NCBI RefSeq assembly: GCF_001625085.1
Contig: NZ_BDAW01000013.1
Location: 124,001 to 188,000, forward strand
Source: Nocardia acidivorans NBRC 108247
GTDB taxonomy: Bacteria; Actinomycetota; Actinomycetes; Mycobacteriales; Mycobacteriaceae
DNA: 64,000 bases
Direction of reading: 5' to 3'
In this document: positions 45,631 through 54,905 of the stretch, piece by piece
Numbering within the stretch: position 1 is the first letter of the stretch
Layout of the letters: the number at the start of each line of letters is the position of its first letter
The notes under the pieces: generated by a model
Database searches by the model: none
What the model was told of the DNA's origin: nothing
The model's input: only the letters and a program-made list of their open reading frames with translations
Translations under genes and position numbers: made by a program

Positions 45631-46725
45631 ATGATGGTGGTACGGGTCGGCGTCGTGGATCTGCTTTCACTTCGGCCGGACAGCATGACGAAACGGGTGT
45701 TCGTCGAGGCGCTGCGCGGGGCGACCGAGCGGCTCGGATGGGTGGTGCTCGAGTCGCCGTTCGACGGAGCCGCGCCGGGGACGGGAGCCGTTCTCGGACA
45801 GCATGATTCGCCCGGCGTACGGGCGGAGGTCGATAATGTCGGTCACAGCGAGCCGATCGAACTGCGGTGTTTCGGGATCGATCCGCTCGGGTCTGCCGAT
45901 GCGGTCGACTGGTCCGCAGTGGCCTCGATGGATGCGCTGATTATCAGCGGTAGTGAGCCCACTTCGACGGAAATCGCGGATGAACCCTGCCTGGCGATTA
46001 TCGATCGGTTGTTGCGGGAGTGCTCGGGCGTCACCTCGCTGTTGTTCTCGTGTCAATCCGCGCATGCCGCACTGCATCTGCTGCACGGGGTGCGCCGCTA
46101 CCGCTTGGCCGACCGCTGCCATGGCGTGTTCGATCATCGGGTGCACCTCGCGCCGGGAGCTCTCGGGCTGGGCGAAACAGATGCGGCCGCAGCAGATTTC
46201 GCGACCGGGCCGGAGGGCGAGCTCACGGCGGGGCTCACCACGCCCGTGCGGGTGCCGCATTCGCGGTGGAATGTCATGAACTCCGCGGATCTGCGAGATG
46301 CCGGGCTCACCGTGCTCCTCGACTCCGAGGAGGCGGAGTGGCAGCTTGCCATCGGCTCCGAGGGGCTGCGGCATGTCTTCATGCAGGGGCATCCCGAATA
46401 TCTGCCGGACACCATGGCTCGCGAGTATCGCCGGGACCTGCGACGGTGGATCGCCGATTCGACGCTGCCGTTCCCTCGGATCCCGGTGGGGTACTTCCCG
46501 GCGGAGGTGCATGAGCGGCTCATCGCGCATGCCGAATCGGTGCGCGTTCACCGCGACCCGGCCCTGTTCGACGAACTGGTCCTGCCCGCCGACCCCACCG
46601 AGGTGGCGCGCGACTGGTCCGCGCAGGCGCGCACGTTCTTCGCCAATTGGCTGGAGGCCGTGCGGAATCGGCGGGCCGCGGCGTCCACGCACGCGACAGG
46701 ACTGGCCTCGGCCGAGCCGGCCTAG
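45631..46725 (+). CDS. Homoserine O-acyltransferase-like protein (MetA/HTS family)
   Basis: 364 residues with GAAGGA just before ATG ATG at 45631/45634. The fold is that of MetA: IISGSEP, the nucleophile in LLFSCQSAHAAL (C141), RVPHSRWN, and the GHPEY motif (H254, E256). MetA activates homoserine with succinyl- or acetyl-CoA for methionine synthesis. Actinobacteria usually use the unrelated MetX, so this may be a supplementary or specialised acyltransferase. The C-terminal ~60 residues are an extra helical tail, and a degraded copy of the DNA encoding it lies just downstream. Confidence 0.8.
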   Translation: MMVVRVGVVDLLSLRPDSMTKRVFVEALRGATERLGWVVLESPFDGAAPGTGAVLGQHDSPGVRAEVDNVGHSEPIELRCFGIDPLGSADAVDWSAVASMDALIISGSEPTSTEIADEPCLAIIDRLLRECSGVTSLLFSCQSAHAALHLLHGVRRYRLADRCHGVFDHRVHLAPGALGLGETDAAAADFATGPEGELTAGLTTPVRVPHSRWNVMNSADLRDAGLTVLLDSEEAEWQLAIGSEGLRHVFMQGHPEYLPDTMAREYRRDLRRWIADSTLPFPRIPVGYFPAEVHERLIAHAESVRVHRDPALFDELVLPADPTEVARDWSAQARTFFANWLEAVRNRRAAASTHATGLASAEPA

Positions 46726-47205
46726 CCCCCGCCATGCACCGCGGCCGGGGCTACGCATATTCAGCCGAGGTGCCGGTGGGGCCGAGGCGCTGGTCCACGC
46801 CGGGGCAGAACTCGACGTTCATCTGGGCGGCTCATCGCGCGTTCCGAAGCGGTACGCAACCACCGCGACCTGCTCGACAAGCTGGCCGCACCCGCCGACC
46901 ACACCGAAGTAGCGCGCAACCGGTCCACACATGCGCGCACCTTGTTCACCAATTGGCCGGGCACCGTGCGGAATCGGCGTATCGAAGCGCGCTGTCATCG
47001 TGCGAGCCCGCCCACTGAGGTTCGGCCTGGAGCCGCCCCGTCATCCCGGCAAGCTTGTGGACGGGATCCACACAGCTTCCACGCGCAGGCACACAAGCCT
47101 CCGTCAGCGAGGCTGGAGCCCAGTTTCCGGCGCGGTTGGGCGGCGGTCCAACTTCGGTGGGGGTCCGGCACATTCGATCGTGTCCGAGGCAATAGGGTGT
47201 TCGCT
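46726..47205. other. 480-bp gap between the MetA-like and MBL genes
   Basis: It holds no complete gene. The central part is a decayed copy of the preceding gene's 3' end (46827-46979). A small GCCTC/GAGGC hairpin lies near 47097-47113, and AATAGGGT at 47191-47198 may be the -10 region of the MBL gene, which would then be close to leaderless. Confidence 0.5.
46827..46979 (+). pseudogene. Decayed tandem copy of the MetA-like gene's 3' end
   Basis: This stretch aligns with 46515-46673 of the intact gene: both begin GCGGCTCATCGCGC, share GCCGACC/CACCGA and end GTGCGGAATCGGCG. One 6-nt deletion and many substitutions separate them. Translated, LIARSEAVRNHRD...VARNRSTHARTLFTNW mirrors LIAHAESVRVHRD...VARDWSAQARTFFANW. 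There is no start codon, N-terminal domain or in-frame stop at the right place. The substitutions keep the reading frame, which suggests it was once expressed protein. Confidence 0.75.
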
Positions 47206-47919
47206 ATGGCCTCGGACCGTTTGTATTTTCGTCAGCTGCTCGCGGGTCGCGACTGGGCGGTCGGTGATCCGATCGCCACGCAGATGCGGAACTTCGCGTA
47301 CCTGATCGGCGATCGGGAGACCGGCGACTGCTTGGTGGTCGATCCGGCATATGCCGCCGCGGACCTGGTGCAGCTCGCCGAGGCGGACGGGATGCGGCTG
47401 TCCGGTGTGCTGGCCACCCATCACCACCCCGATCATGTCGGCGGCACCATGCTCGGCTTCACACTCAGCGGGGTGAAGGAGCTGCTCGAGAAGGTCGATG
47501 TGCCGGTGCACGTCAATGCCGAGGAGCTGCCGTGGGTCGCCAATGTCACCGGGATCGCGCCCAGCGAGCTGACCGGGCATGCGCACGGCGACAAGGTGGC
47601 GGTCGGCGGATTCGAGATCGAGCTGCTGCACACGCCCGGGCATACGCCGGGCAGTCAGTGCTTCCTGTTCGAGGATCGACTGATCGCGGGCGACACCCTA
47701 TTCGTCGACGGCTGCGGGCGGACCGACTTCCCCGGCGGCAATTCCGAGGACATGTTCCACAGCCTGCGCTCTTTGGCCGCGCTGCAAGGCAATCCGGTGG
47801 TGTACCCGGGGCACTGGTATTCCGAGGAGCCCAGCGCGGAGCTGACCAAGATCGTCGAGAAGAATTACGTGATGCGGCCGAAGACCTTGGACGAGTGGCA
47901 GATGTTCATGCCCGGCTGA
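47206..47919 (+). CDS. MBL-fold metallohydrolase (glyoxalase II-like)
   Basis: 237 residues from the ATG at 47206. Metal motifs are complete: THHHPDHVGG, LLHTPGHTPGSQ, IAGDTLFVDGCGRTDFPGG and YPGHWYSEEP. The set matches the hydroxyacylglutathione-hydrolase branch, and the GRTDFPGGN segment recalls persulfide dioxygenase/glyoxalase II relatives. Because this group uses mycothiol rather than glutathione, the thioester substrate may be a mycothiol adduct. It would act in the cytosol with two metal ions. Confidence 0.88.
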   Translation: MASDRLYFRQLLAGRDWAVGDPIATQMRNFAYLIGDRETGDCLVVDPAYAAADLVQLAEADGMRLSGVLATHHHPDHVGGTMLGFTLSGVKELLEKVDVPVHVNAEELPWVANVTGIAPSELTGHAHGDKVAVGGFEIELLHTPGHTPGSQCFLFEDRLIAGDTLFVDGCGRTDFPGGNSEDMFHSLRSLAALQGNPVVYPGHWYSEEPSAELTKIVEKNYVMRPKTLDEWQMFMPG

Positions 47920-48002
47920 CTCGGGCTACGAATGGCAGCACCGTTTGCCGCTCAGAATCCAGCCGCACCGCTTCCGGCCCGAATACCTTGCGTCCCGGGC
48001 CG

Positions 48003-48104
48003 ATGCGCATGATGGTCGGCCCCGGCCACCGCGTGCTGATCCCGCTGTCAGCGTTTGTGGTCGCGGTGGTGCTGGTCGCCGCACGCCACCATCTCGCTCC
48101 CTGA
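48003..48104 (+). CDS. Possible 33-aa single-span membrane peptide
   Basis: An ATG at 48003 encodes a basic start (MRMMVGPGHR) and one clear membrane helix (VLIPLSAFVVAVVLVAA) ending in RHHLAP. It lies between the MBL gene and a strong plus-strand terminator, so it would be on the transcript. The ribosome site is weak. Small membrane peptides of this form are common but cannot be assigned a role. Confidence 0.4.
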   Translation: MRMMVGPGHRVLIPLSAFVVAVVLVAARHHLAP

Positions 48105-48112
48105 CGTGCAAT

Positions 48113-48141
48113 GCCCGCTCCGAATCCCATTCGGAGCAGGC
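48113..48141 (+). terminator. Terminator at the end of the MBL transcript
   Basis: GCTCCGAAT pairs with ATTCGGAGC (9 bp, 3-nt loop), extended by GCC/GGC across one mismatch and followed by GTTTTTC. A classical intrinsic terminator. Confidence 0.9.
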
Positions 48142-48162
48142 GTTTTTCACGCGTGGAGGCGT

Positions 48163-49263
48163 TTACGCCATGGTGCGCAGCCAGCCGTGGCCATCCGCGA
48201 AGGTACCGCGCTGAATACCTGTCAAGGTGTCCCGCAGCGCCATGGTGACCTCACCGGGTTCCCCTCCGCCGATGACGAATTCGCGTTCGGCGGACTTCAC
48301 CGTGCCCACGGGCGTGATCACCGCGGCGGTGCCGCAGGCGAAAACCTCGGAGATCTCTCCGGATTCGGCGCCCTTGCGCCACTCCTCGACCGAGATCTTG
48401 CGCTCCTCAACGGAATACCCGGAGTCGGCGGCGAGGGTGAGCAGCGAATCGCGGGTGATACCCGGCAGCAGCGATCCGGACAGCTCCGGTGTCACCAGCC
48501 GCGCCTGCGACCCGGTGCCGAACACGAAGAAGAGGTTGTTGGTGCCCATCTCCTCCACATACGCACGCTCGATGGCATCGAGCCACACCACCTGGTCGCA
48601 GCCCTGCTCGGAGGCTTGCTTCTGCGCCAGCAGCGAGGACGCGTAATTACCCGCGACCTTCGCCTCACCGGTTCCGCCGGGGGCGGCGCGCACGTATTCG
48701 GTCGACAGCCACACCTTCACCGGCTTCACACCGCGCGGGAAGTACGCGCCCGCGGGCGAACCCAGCAGCAGGTACTTGTACGCGGCGGCGGGTTTCACGC
48801 CGAGCCCCGCCTCGGTGGCGAACATGAACGGCCGCAGGTACAGCGACTCCTCACCCCCGGCGGGCGGCACCCAGTCGGAGTCGACTTCGAGCAGCTGGCG
48901 CACGGATTCGATGAACAGCTCATCGGGCAGCTCGGCCATGGCCATGCGCGCGGCCGAGCGGCGGAATCGCGCGGCATTGGCATCGACCCGGAAGGTCGCG
49001 ATGCTGCCATCGGCCTGCCGGTAGGCCTTCAACCCCTCGAAGATGGCCTGTCCGTAGTGGAAGACCATGGTCGCGGGGTCCATCGACAGTGGGCCGTATG
49101 GCTCGACGCGCGCATTGACCCATTCGCCGTCGAGGTAGTCGATGGACACCATGTGATCGGTGAAGAATCGGCCGAATCCGGGCGCCGCGAGAATCTCCTG
49201 CCGTCGCTCCGCCGGGGTGGGCGCGGGGTGCGAGGTGCGGGTGAACTGCGCGGCGACTGTCAT
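48163..49263 (-). CDS. ilvE: Branched-chain amino acid aminotransferase
   Basis: 366 residues from the ATG at 49263, the size of mycobacterial IlvE. PLP class IV features: [40 protein letters not shown] (the lysine that holds PLP), [12 protein letters not shown] and [10 protein letters not shown]. It moves amino groups between glutamate and leucine, isoleucine or valine, and in mycobacteria also serves methionine recycling. It lies upstream-adjacent to gcvT on the same strand, as in M. tuberculosis (Rv2210c-Rv2211c), with a 163-bp gap. Confidence 0.95.
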   Translation of the reverse strand: MTVAAQFTRTSHPAPTPAERRQEILAAPGFGRFFTDHMVSIDYLDGEWVNARVEPYGPLSMDPATMVFHYGQAIFEGLKAYRQADGSIATFRVDANAARFRRSAARMAMAELPDELFIESVRQLLEVDSDWVPPAGGEESLYLRPFMFATEAGLGVKPAAAYKYLLLGSPAGAYFPRGVKPVKVWLSTEYVRAAPGGTGEAKVAGNYASSLLAQKQASEQGCDQVVWLDAIERAYVEEMGTNNLFFVFGTGSQARLVTPELSGSLLPGITRDSLLTLAADSGYSVEERKISVEEWRKGAESGEISEVFACGTAAVITPVGTVKSAEREFVIGGGEPGEVTMALRDTLTGIQRGTFADGHGWLRTMA

Positions 49264-49358
49264 GACGGCGAGTTTAATTTGCCGGTCGAGCGGACACGCC
49301 GCCACCCACCCGGCGGCCGGAAGTCATGGCGTTTCGCCCGTGATGCACCTGGCTTTTT

Positions 49359-49416
49359 CGTGCACTTGTCACCATCTTCAGGCGGAAAACCACCAATCCG
49401 AAGCGACAAGTGCACG
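49359..49416. repeat. Long-spaced inverted repeat between gcvT and ilvE
   Basis: CGTGCACTTGTC (49359-49370) and GACAAGTGCACG (49405-49416) are perfect 12-bp arms separated by 34 nt. They lie just past the gcvT stop and about 96 bp upstream of ilvE. This may be a terminator with a large loop or a pair of regulator sites for ilvE. Confidence 0.55.
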
Positions 49417-49426
49417 ATTAGTACAC

Positions 49427-50527
49427 CTACGCCGTATGCGGTTCGACGAACGGCGGCTTGACGACCTCACACTTGATGCGCCGCCCACGCACATCGACCT
49501 CGACCTCATCCCCGGGCTCGACCTTCGCCGCGGTATCGAGCAGCGCCAGCGCGATCCCCACCTTGAGGCTGGGCGAGAAAGTGCCGGAGGTCGTCTCACC
49601 GACCTGCTCGTCACCCCGCATGACGGCTTGCCCCTGACGCAGGACGCCGCGGTCGATTGCCTTGAGCCCCAGCAGGAGTCGCCGCGGCCCGGCCGCCTTC
49701 TCCTGCTCCAGCGCGGCCTTGCCCCAGAACTCCGGCTTCTTCCAGCCGACGGCCCAGCCGGTACGCGCCTGCAAGGGCGAAATGTCAACGGAGAGTTCAT
49801 GTCCGTGCAGCGGATACCCCATCTCGGTGCGCAGGGTATCGCGCGCCCCGAGCCCGGCGGCCTGACCACCGGCAGCCTCGACCCGCGCCACCAGCGCACG
49901 GAAGACAGCCTCGGCGTCATCCCACTCGGGCAGCAGTTCGTAGCCGTGCTCACCGGTGTAGCCGGTCCGGCACACCCGCACCGGCCGCCCCTCCCACTCG
50001 GCGTCGGCGTACGCCATGTATTCCATATCGGTCGGCAACCCCAGCGCCGCAAGCACTTCCGCCGACTTCGGCCCCTGCACCGCGAACACCGCATACCCGC
50101 GATGCTCATCGGTCACCGTGATTCCCTCAGGTGCCTGCTTCCGCAACTCCGCGACAACGGCCGCGGTATTGGCGGCATTCGGCACCAGGAAGATCTCGTC
50201 ATCGCTGACGTAGTAGGCAATGAGGTCGTCGATCACGCCGCCCTCGGGCGTGCAGCACAGCGTGTACTGCGCCTTCCCCGGCCGAATGCGGTTGAGGTCA
50301 TTGCTCAATGCCGAGTTCACGAAAGCCGCCGCCCCAGCGCCCTTCACCGTGGCCTTCCCCAGGTGGCTGACATCGAACAGCCCGACAGCGGTCCGAACGG
50401 CGGTGTGCTCCCCCACGGTGCCCGCATACGACACCGGCATCTCCCACCCCCCGAACGGAGCGAAGGTCGCCCCGAGTTCGACGTGGACGTTGTGGATGGG
50501 TCCCTGCAACAGCTTCTCGTCGGTCAC
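49427..50527 (-). CDS. gcvT: Glycine cleavage system T protein (aminomethyltransferase)
   Basis: 366 residues from the GTG at 50527. An ATG at 50593 would add 22; neither has a strong ribosome site, and homologues begin close to the GPIH motif, which favours the shorter form. Features include [47 protein letters not shown], the folate-site [12 protein letters not shown] and [21 protein letters not shown]. It transfers the methylene group from the H-protein arm to tetrahydrofolate. Other gcv genes are not in the window. Confidence 0.95.
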   Translation of the reverse strand: MTDEKLLQGPIHNVHVELGATFAPFGGWEMPVSYAGTVGEHTAVRTAVGLFDVSHLGKATVKGAGAAAFVNSALSNDLNRIRPGKAQYTLCCTPEGGVIDDLIAYYVSDDEIFLVPNAANTAAVVAELRKQAPEGITVTDEHRGYAVFAVQGPKSAEVLAALGLPTDMEYMAYADAEWEGRPVRVCRTGYTGEHGYELLPEWDDAEAVFRALVARVEAAGGQAAGLGARDTLRTEMGYPLHGHELSVDISPLQARTGWAVGWKKPEFWGKAALEQEKAAGPRRLLLGLKAIDRGVLRQGQAVMRGDEQVGETTSGTFSPSLKVGIALALLDTAAKVEPGDEVEVDVRGRRIKCEVVKPPFVEPHTA

Positions 50528-50641
50528 GCGCTGGAGTTTATCCGCCGCCGACCCCGCGGTTGTGATTCGGGCAATTCCCGGCAGACCACTCATAGCGGTC
50601 TGCGATAGAGTCTGCCGGAAGTTTGCAGTTGAGGGAGCGCC

Positions 50642-50962
50642 ATGCCATTCGAAGTCAACCCCGACGGCCTCCGCGCCGCCGCGGGCGCGCTTGCCCTGCT
50701 CCCCGGCGATATAGACCAAGCTCCCCGCCTCGGCGCAGCACCGGTTGCCGCGAAGATGCCGGGCTCAGCGGCAGGAGCCGCCCTGGCTCAGTCCGACAAC
50801 CTGAGCCGCAAGGCCAAGGACCTCCTGAAGGCCCGCTTCAACGAATTCTCGGCCACCCTCGTCATAGCCGCCGACACCTATCGAGGCACGGATACCGAGG
50901 CGGCCAACCGCATCGCCGCCCTCACCGACATCAACTCCGGCGATCCCCACGCAGGCCGCTGA
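50642..50962 (+). CDS. EspC-like type VII secretion target protein
   Basis: 106 residues from an ATG at 50642 with GAGGGAG upstream. It is an all-helical Ala-rich protein opening [20 protein letters not shown] and ending in [28 protein letters not shown]. This matches the EspC/DUF2580-type family of small type VII secretion substrates, with a YxxxD-type export signal (YRGTD) near the end. It shares one base (TGATG) with the next gene. It probably pairs with that larger protein for export. Confidence 0.75.
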   Translation: MPFEVNPDGLRAAAGALALLPGDIDQAPRLGAAPVAAKMPGSAAGAALAQSDNLSRKAKDLLKARFNEFSATLVIAADTYRGTDTEAANRIAALTDINSGDPHAGR

Positions 50963-52323
50963 TGCCCACCCCACTCGATGTACTGAAATGGGACGTATCC
51001 GGCTACGCCACCACCGCGACCAACGCCACCCAAATCGCCGACGCCATAGTCAAAGCCTCCGGCACCATGCACGCCACCATCCTCGACCTCCTCTGGCAGG
51101 GCACAGCCCGTCAATCCGCCGAGGCCAAAGCCGACGCCGAACAAACCCAAATGCGCGCCATCGCCACCGCTTACGACGACCTGGCCACGGCATGCGCCGG
51201 AGCGGCAAGCACCATGGCCGACCCGATCGCCACCATCAAGTCGATCATCCTCAACTACGTCCACCCACCGGTTTCCATCGGCGACGACTGGTCCATCGAG
51301 GGCGTAGAAGACTGGAATTCCGAAGCAGGAGTACAGCTTTCCCGCCTGGCAGGCCTGGCCTCCACCCTCTTCGCCGCCGATGCAGAATGGGGTGCGAAGA
51401 TCGCCGCGGCCAACAGCGAACTCGAAGCCATGGCCCCGGCCAACGCATTGGCCGCCGCCAACGCCGTCATCCAGGCGGACAAGAAGAACGACACCCGAGC
51501 CGACCCGGAACGAATCCGCACCTCGGCCGCGGCCTTCCAGCAGGTCTTCGGCCGACTGCCGACCACCGCGACCGATTGGTCGACCGCGGAGGTGCTCAAC
51601 CCGAACAGCTTCGACCCCAAATACAAGGATCACGACGCGAGAATCGTCGTCGGCCGGATCAATCCGGTGCCCGGGCAGGGTACCGTTCGCACGGCCCTGT
51701 ATATCCCCGCGGCCGAGGTGACGAATTTCCCGGCATACGATCTCGGCGACAATCGCAGCGAGAATGCGAATTTCGATCCTGAACACGCGCGCGTCACCAT
51801 GTACGTCGACTACGAGAACGGAATAATCGTCGCTCGTCAGAATCCATCGGTCACCGTCCATGGCGATGTCGACGTGGCAACACCGAAGGTCGAGGCACAG
51901 CAATTGCACGACGGCTCGGTGCTCGTTCGCTACGACGCCACCAACCCCTTCGCCCCCGGTGCGCCGGTGGGACCGGAGATATCCGGCCACACCGTCAACG
52001 GCGAGCTGGTGCTGGCTCCGACCAGCGGTAATCCGGGTACTTCCCGAATCACCGCCGGTGGGCTGATCGGCGACTACCCCTCGGTCGAGATCTACCAGGA
52101 CAATTCCGCAGGAAAGGGACGGCCCGTATTGATCGACGCAGCTGACTCCGGCAGCCAGTGGGGACCATTGGCCAACCTCCCGTTCCATCACGAGGTCGGC
52201 GGCGGCACCGCCATGTTCGACCCGTTCAAGGCCGACTTCAGCCAGCCCGACTGGATGAAGAACGCCCCAACCAAACTGGGCAGCCCTGCCAGTCCACCCT
52301 CGATCGTGGTCGTGAACAAATGA
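50962..52323 (+). CDS. Putative type VII-secreted effector with unknown C-terminal domain
   Basis: 453 residues. The N-terminal ~200 are helical and WXG-like: LLWQGTAR places W-x-G at about residues 45-47, followed by long helices. Then comes an Asp/Asn-rich beta-type domain of about 230 residues (DHDARIVVGRINPVPGQGTVRTA, ARVTMYVDYENGIIVAR, GTAMFDPFKADFSQPDWM). Together with the preceding EspC-like gene and two following small membrane proteins it has the form of a polymorphic toxin cassette. No catalytic motif could be recognised, so enzymatic activity is unproven. Confidence 0.65.
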   Translation: MPTPLDVLKWDVSGYATTATNATQIADAIVKASGTMHATILDLLWQGTARQSAEAKADAEQTQMRAIATAYDDLATACAGAASTMADPIATIKSIILNYVHPPVSIGDDWSIEGVEDWNSEAGVQLSRLAGLASTLFAADAEWGAKIAAANSELEAMAPANALAAANAVIQADKKNDTRADPERIRTSAAAFQQVFGRLPTTATDWSTAEVLNPNSFDPKYKDHDARIVVGRINPVPGQGTVRTALYIPAAEVTNFPAYDLGDNRSENANFDPEHARVTMYVDYENGIIVARQNPSVTVHGDVDVATPKVEAQQLHDGSVLVRYDATNPFAPGAPVGPEISGHTVNGELVLAPTSGNPGTSRITAGGLIGDYPSVEIYQDNSAGKGRPVLIDAADSGSQWGPLANLPFHHEVGGGTAMFDPFKADFSQPDWMKNAPTKLGSPASPPSIVVVNK

Positions 52324-52628
52324 CACAGCAGACATCCGGACTGCAGAAACTCAAGTCCGACAACGTCTTCTGGAAATGGGCAACCATCACGCTGCCCCTG
52401 GCTATCGCCTTGGAAGCGGCGTTGTTCGGTGCGGTAGTCGCCGCGATCACCGATTCCGACCCCACAGCCGATCCATCGCGCCATCTATTGTTCGGCATAG
52501 TGTCCGCCGCTATGGGGATCGCCACCGTAATGCTTTGGCGTAGAAACACATCCCCCACCCGAGGCGCGGCATTCGGCGTCGGTGGCGGCCTGGCCTTTCT
52601 CGTCATCTTCTGGCTGGTGACCCTATGA
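52320..52628 (+). CDS. Small membrane protein of the effector operon (102 aa)
   Basis: 102 residues from the ATG that overlaps the effector stop by 4 nt (ATGA at 52320-52323). Three membrane segments are seen (ITLPLAIALEAALFGAVVAAI, LLFGIVSAAMGIATVML, GGGLAFLVIFWLVTL). It is coupled to both the effector and the next gene. An immunity role for a membrane-acting effector is a natural guess but is not shown by any motif. Confidence 0.65.
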   Translation: MTQQTSGLQKLKSDNVFWKWATITLPLAIALEAALFGAVVAAITDSDPTADPSRHLLFGIVSAAMGIATVMLWRRNTSPTRGAAFGVGGGLAFLVIFWLVTL

Positions 52629-52906
52629 CCACCCCCCTGAGTCATGCCCTCGCCCCCGGTTCCTACGGCCCGGAAAGCTTCCTCGCGACCGTCGCCGGAC
52701 TCCTCTGCATAGCAGCCCCTTTCACGGGCTGGGCCCCGAACGACGCCTGGTGGTGTTTCTTCGCACCCGCCATCGCGGGCATCGTGCTGATCTTCTTCGC
52801 CGGACCGGCCCGCCGAGTCGGCATCGGATTCCTCTGCGCCACAGCAGGATTCCTGATCACGATATTCGCTTTCCTCGGCGGCTTGGCGGTCGGCCATCTC
52901 TTCTGA
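52625..52906 (+). CDS. Second small membrane protein of the effector operon (93 aa)
   Basis: 93 residues, overlapping the previous gene by 4 nt. Three hydrophobic segments (FLATVAGLLCIAAPFTGW, WWCFFAPAIAGIVLIFFAG and FLITIFAFLGGLAVGHLF). It is a paralogue in size and topology of the preceding gene rather than by sequence. Probably part of the same envelope or immunity function. A terminator hairpin follows. Confidence 0.65.
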   Translation: MTTPLSHALAPGSYGPESFLATVAGLLCIAAPFTGWAPNDAWWCFFAPAIAGIVLIFFAGPARRVGIGFLCATAGFLITIFAFLGGLAVGHLF

Positions 52907-52938
52907 TCACATGCACCGAGGACGAACGATGCACGAGA

Positions 52939-52961
52939 GCCGCGACGGTACGCGTCGCGGC
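52939..52961 (+). terminator. Terminator after the effector operon
   Basis: GCCGCGACG pairs with CGTCGCGGC (9 bp, 5-nt loop), 32 nt past the last stop. Confidence 0.65.
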
Positions 52962-53086
52962 ACTTCTCATTGTGGAAGCGGTGGCACGCCGAGAGTCGCG
53001 ATCATCGATCTGGACGGTCTCAATTTCCCCTGCGCGCCTTCCTTATTGCGACCGGCGTCAGCCTCCGAGACCACCGTTCCGACTGC

Positions 53087-54073
53087 TCAGCGCGCCGTCA
53101 CCGGCTGAAGCGCCGCGAGGAAACGCTCTTCATCCAGGATGTGGATGGACTGCCCCTGAGCGCGGAGGTAGGCCGCGCGGTGGGCTTTGGTGGTGGTGAA
53201 GGCGGAGGCGTCGGTGCCGGTGAAGCCGTCGCCGATCACCAGGCAGGTGGTGCGTTTGGTGACGTTTTTGGCGGGGGTGGCGCCGCAGGCGGCGATGATG
53301 TTCCAGGCTTCCTGACGGGTGAGGGTGGCGAGATCACCTGTGAAGACGACCGTTTGGCCGTACAGGGGGTGGGTGGGGTCGGTGCCGGTTATTTCCGGCA
53401 TCACCAGTTCCTCACGGGCGAAGAAGGATCGGCGAGGGCGAGGGGTTTCGGTTCGGAGGGTCTCCGAGCGGCGAGGTTCCGTCCGACGCGGGGTGGTTGA
53501 GCGCGGGCGATAGGGGCGATCATTTCCGAGGCGTTCGAGGTCACCGAGGGAATCGACGCCTGTACGGGCCGCCAGTGCCAGGACGATATCCGCGGCGGCC
53601 CTCGCATCGGCTGCGGCGTCGTGGTGGGTCAGCAGCGAGATATCCAGTGCGTCAGCGACATCGGGCAGGCGATAGCTGTCGAGATCGAGGTGGCGTCGGG
53701 ACATCGCCAGGCTGCAACTGAAATCCCAGTTCGGGGCGGGGATTTCGCTGTGGCGGCAGGCTTCGCGGATGGCGCCACTGTCGAATCCGGCGTTGTGGGC
53801 CACCAGGGGGAGGTCGGCGACAACCTCGAGGACTTCGGGGAAGCGTTCGGCGAAGACGGGCTGATCCGCCACCATCATGGGCGAAATACCGTGTACGCGA
53901 ATGTTGTGGCGCGAGAAGAAATCCACGGAGCGCGGTGGGCGGCACAGCCAGGAGTGGGTGGCCAGGCGTACGCCGTCACGAACGATCGCCACGCCGACGG
54001 CGCAGATGCTGCCGCGGGAGGAGTTGGCGGTCTCGACGTCGAGGGCCGCGAAGGAGAGTCCGGGCATCGTCAC
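53087..54073 (-). CDS. DEDDh 3'-5' exonuclease with C-terminal BRCT domain
   Basis: 328 residues. The exonuclease domain (about 1-170) shows FAALDVETAN (Exo I), VAHNAGFDSGAI (Exo II) and THHDAAADARAAADIVL (Exo III, with the catalytic His). This is the DnaQ-like fold. A basic Arg/Pro/Thr linker follows. The last ~90 residues are a BRCT domain: YGQTVVFTGDLATLTRQEAWNIIAACGA, TTCLVIGD and IHILDEERFL. The combination resembles DNA-repair exonucleases of actinobacteria. It overlaps the upstream gene by 4 nt. Confidence 0.88.
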   Translation of the reverse strand: MTMPGLSFAALDVETANSSRGSICAVGVAIVRDGVRLATHSWLCRPPRSVDFFSRHNIRVHGISPMMVADQPVFAERFPEVLEVVADLPLVAHNAGFDSGAIREACRHSEIPAPNWDFSCSLAMSRRHLDLDSYRLPDVADALDISLLTHHDAAADARAAADIVLALAARTGVDSLGDLERLGNDRPYRPRSTTPRRTEPRRSETLRTETPRPRRSFFAREELVMPEITGTDPTHPLYGQTVVFTGDLATLTRQEAWNIIAACGATPAKNVTKRTTCLVIGDGFTGTDASAFTTTKAHRAAYLRAQGQSIHILDEERFLAALQPVTAR

Positions 54074-54609
54074 CGCACCACGAGGGGCAGCGGGCGTGCG
54101 GCGAGACCTCCTTGTTCGACCAGGAAATGTCTTGCCGCCCGTAAGGATTCGAAATCCGACCAGGCGTCGGCCAGGTCAGCGATGCCGCGCGCCAAAACCA
54201 GTGCGTCGTAGACGATTTCATCCACCGCACACGGTGCCTGCCGGGCTTGTGCGGGGTGGACGAACTCCGGCCACTCCGGACGGATCGGCTTATTCGACTG
54301 CGCTGCTTGATATTCGGTGAACAGCGCGTCCACGGCCTCGACCTCGGCCCGCGCGGCGGCGAATGTCGCGTCGAGATCCACGACCGCAGTGGTGGCGACT
54401 TCCTCCGCAACCCCGTCGCACCACACCACGTCATACCCGGCGGTGAGCGCCCCGATGACCTCCGCATCATCAGCGGCAACCACCCAAGCGCCCGATAACC
54501 GCGAAAGCCCAATGACCCGACCGACATTCACATGCCAAACGACCAACCGGTCTCCCCTCTTGTCGAGCACTACTACAAGAGACAACACGGTCTGAGTCGC
54601 ACTGGTCAT
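54070..54609 (-). CDS. Hypothetical protein coupled to the exonuclease
   Basis: 179 residues from the ATG at 54609 with GGAG four bases upstream. It opens QTVLSLVVVLDKRGDRLVVWHVNVG, continues GAWVVAADDAEVIGALTAGYDVVWCDG and has an acidic helical centre. No signal peptide or membrane segment. DVVWCDGV and DIADLADAW-like segments suggest a nucleotide-related fold such as a DNA polymerase I/exonuclease-type domain, but this is not established. Its overlap with the exonuclease gene suggests a shared task in DNA metabolism. Confidence 0.6.
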   Translation of the reverse strand: MTSATQTVLSLVVVLDKRGDRLVVWHVNVGRVIGLSRLSGAWVVAADDAEVIGALTAGYDVVWCDGVAEEVATTAVVDLDATFAAARAEVEAVDALFTEYQAAQSNKPIRPEWPEFVHPAQARQAPCAVDEIVYDALVLARGIADLADAWSDFESLRAARHFLVEQGGLAARPLPLVVR

Positions 54610-54905
54610 GACGCTCCGAGGTCGCTGCGGATGCTCTGCACCGGACACCGTAGACCATGGGTCGGACAGACTCGCCGATTCGGGTAAGCAGACCCGGCGG
54701 TACCGAACGCTCGGACATCGACCATCAAGCAGCCGCCGGAGGCTCGGTACGGCAATCGGACTGGCGGTAGCCCTGGTCACCCTCGTCACAGGAGGGAGAC
54801 GACGCGACTCGTGATCTGCCAACCGAAACCGGAAGCAGCGCAATTGGGTTCAGCGCTTGAAGTCGCTGCCGAATTCCCCTGATCATGCCCGACCCCGGAG
54901 CGGCT
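54610..54905. other. 296-bp intergenic region, no gene seen
   Basis: Between the hypothetical gene and the SEC-C gene. Only short unsupported open frames are present, and no hairpin or palindrome of note was found. It should carry the promoter of the exonuclease pair. Confidence 0.5.
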
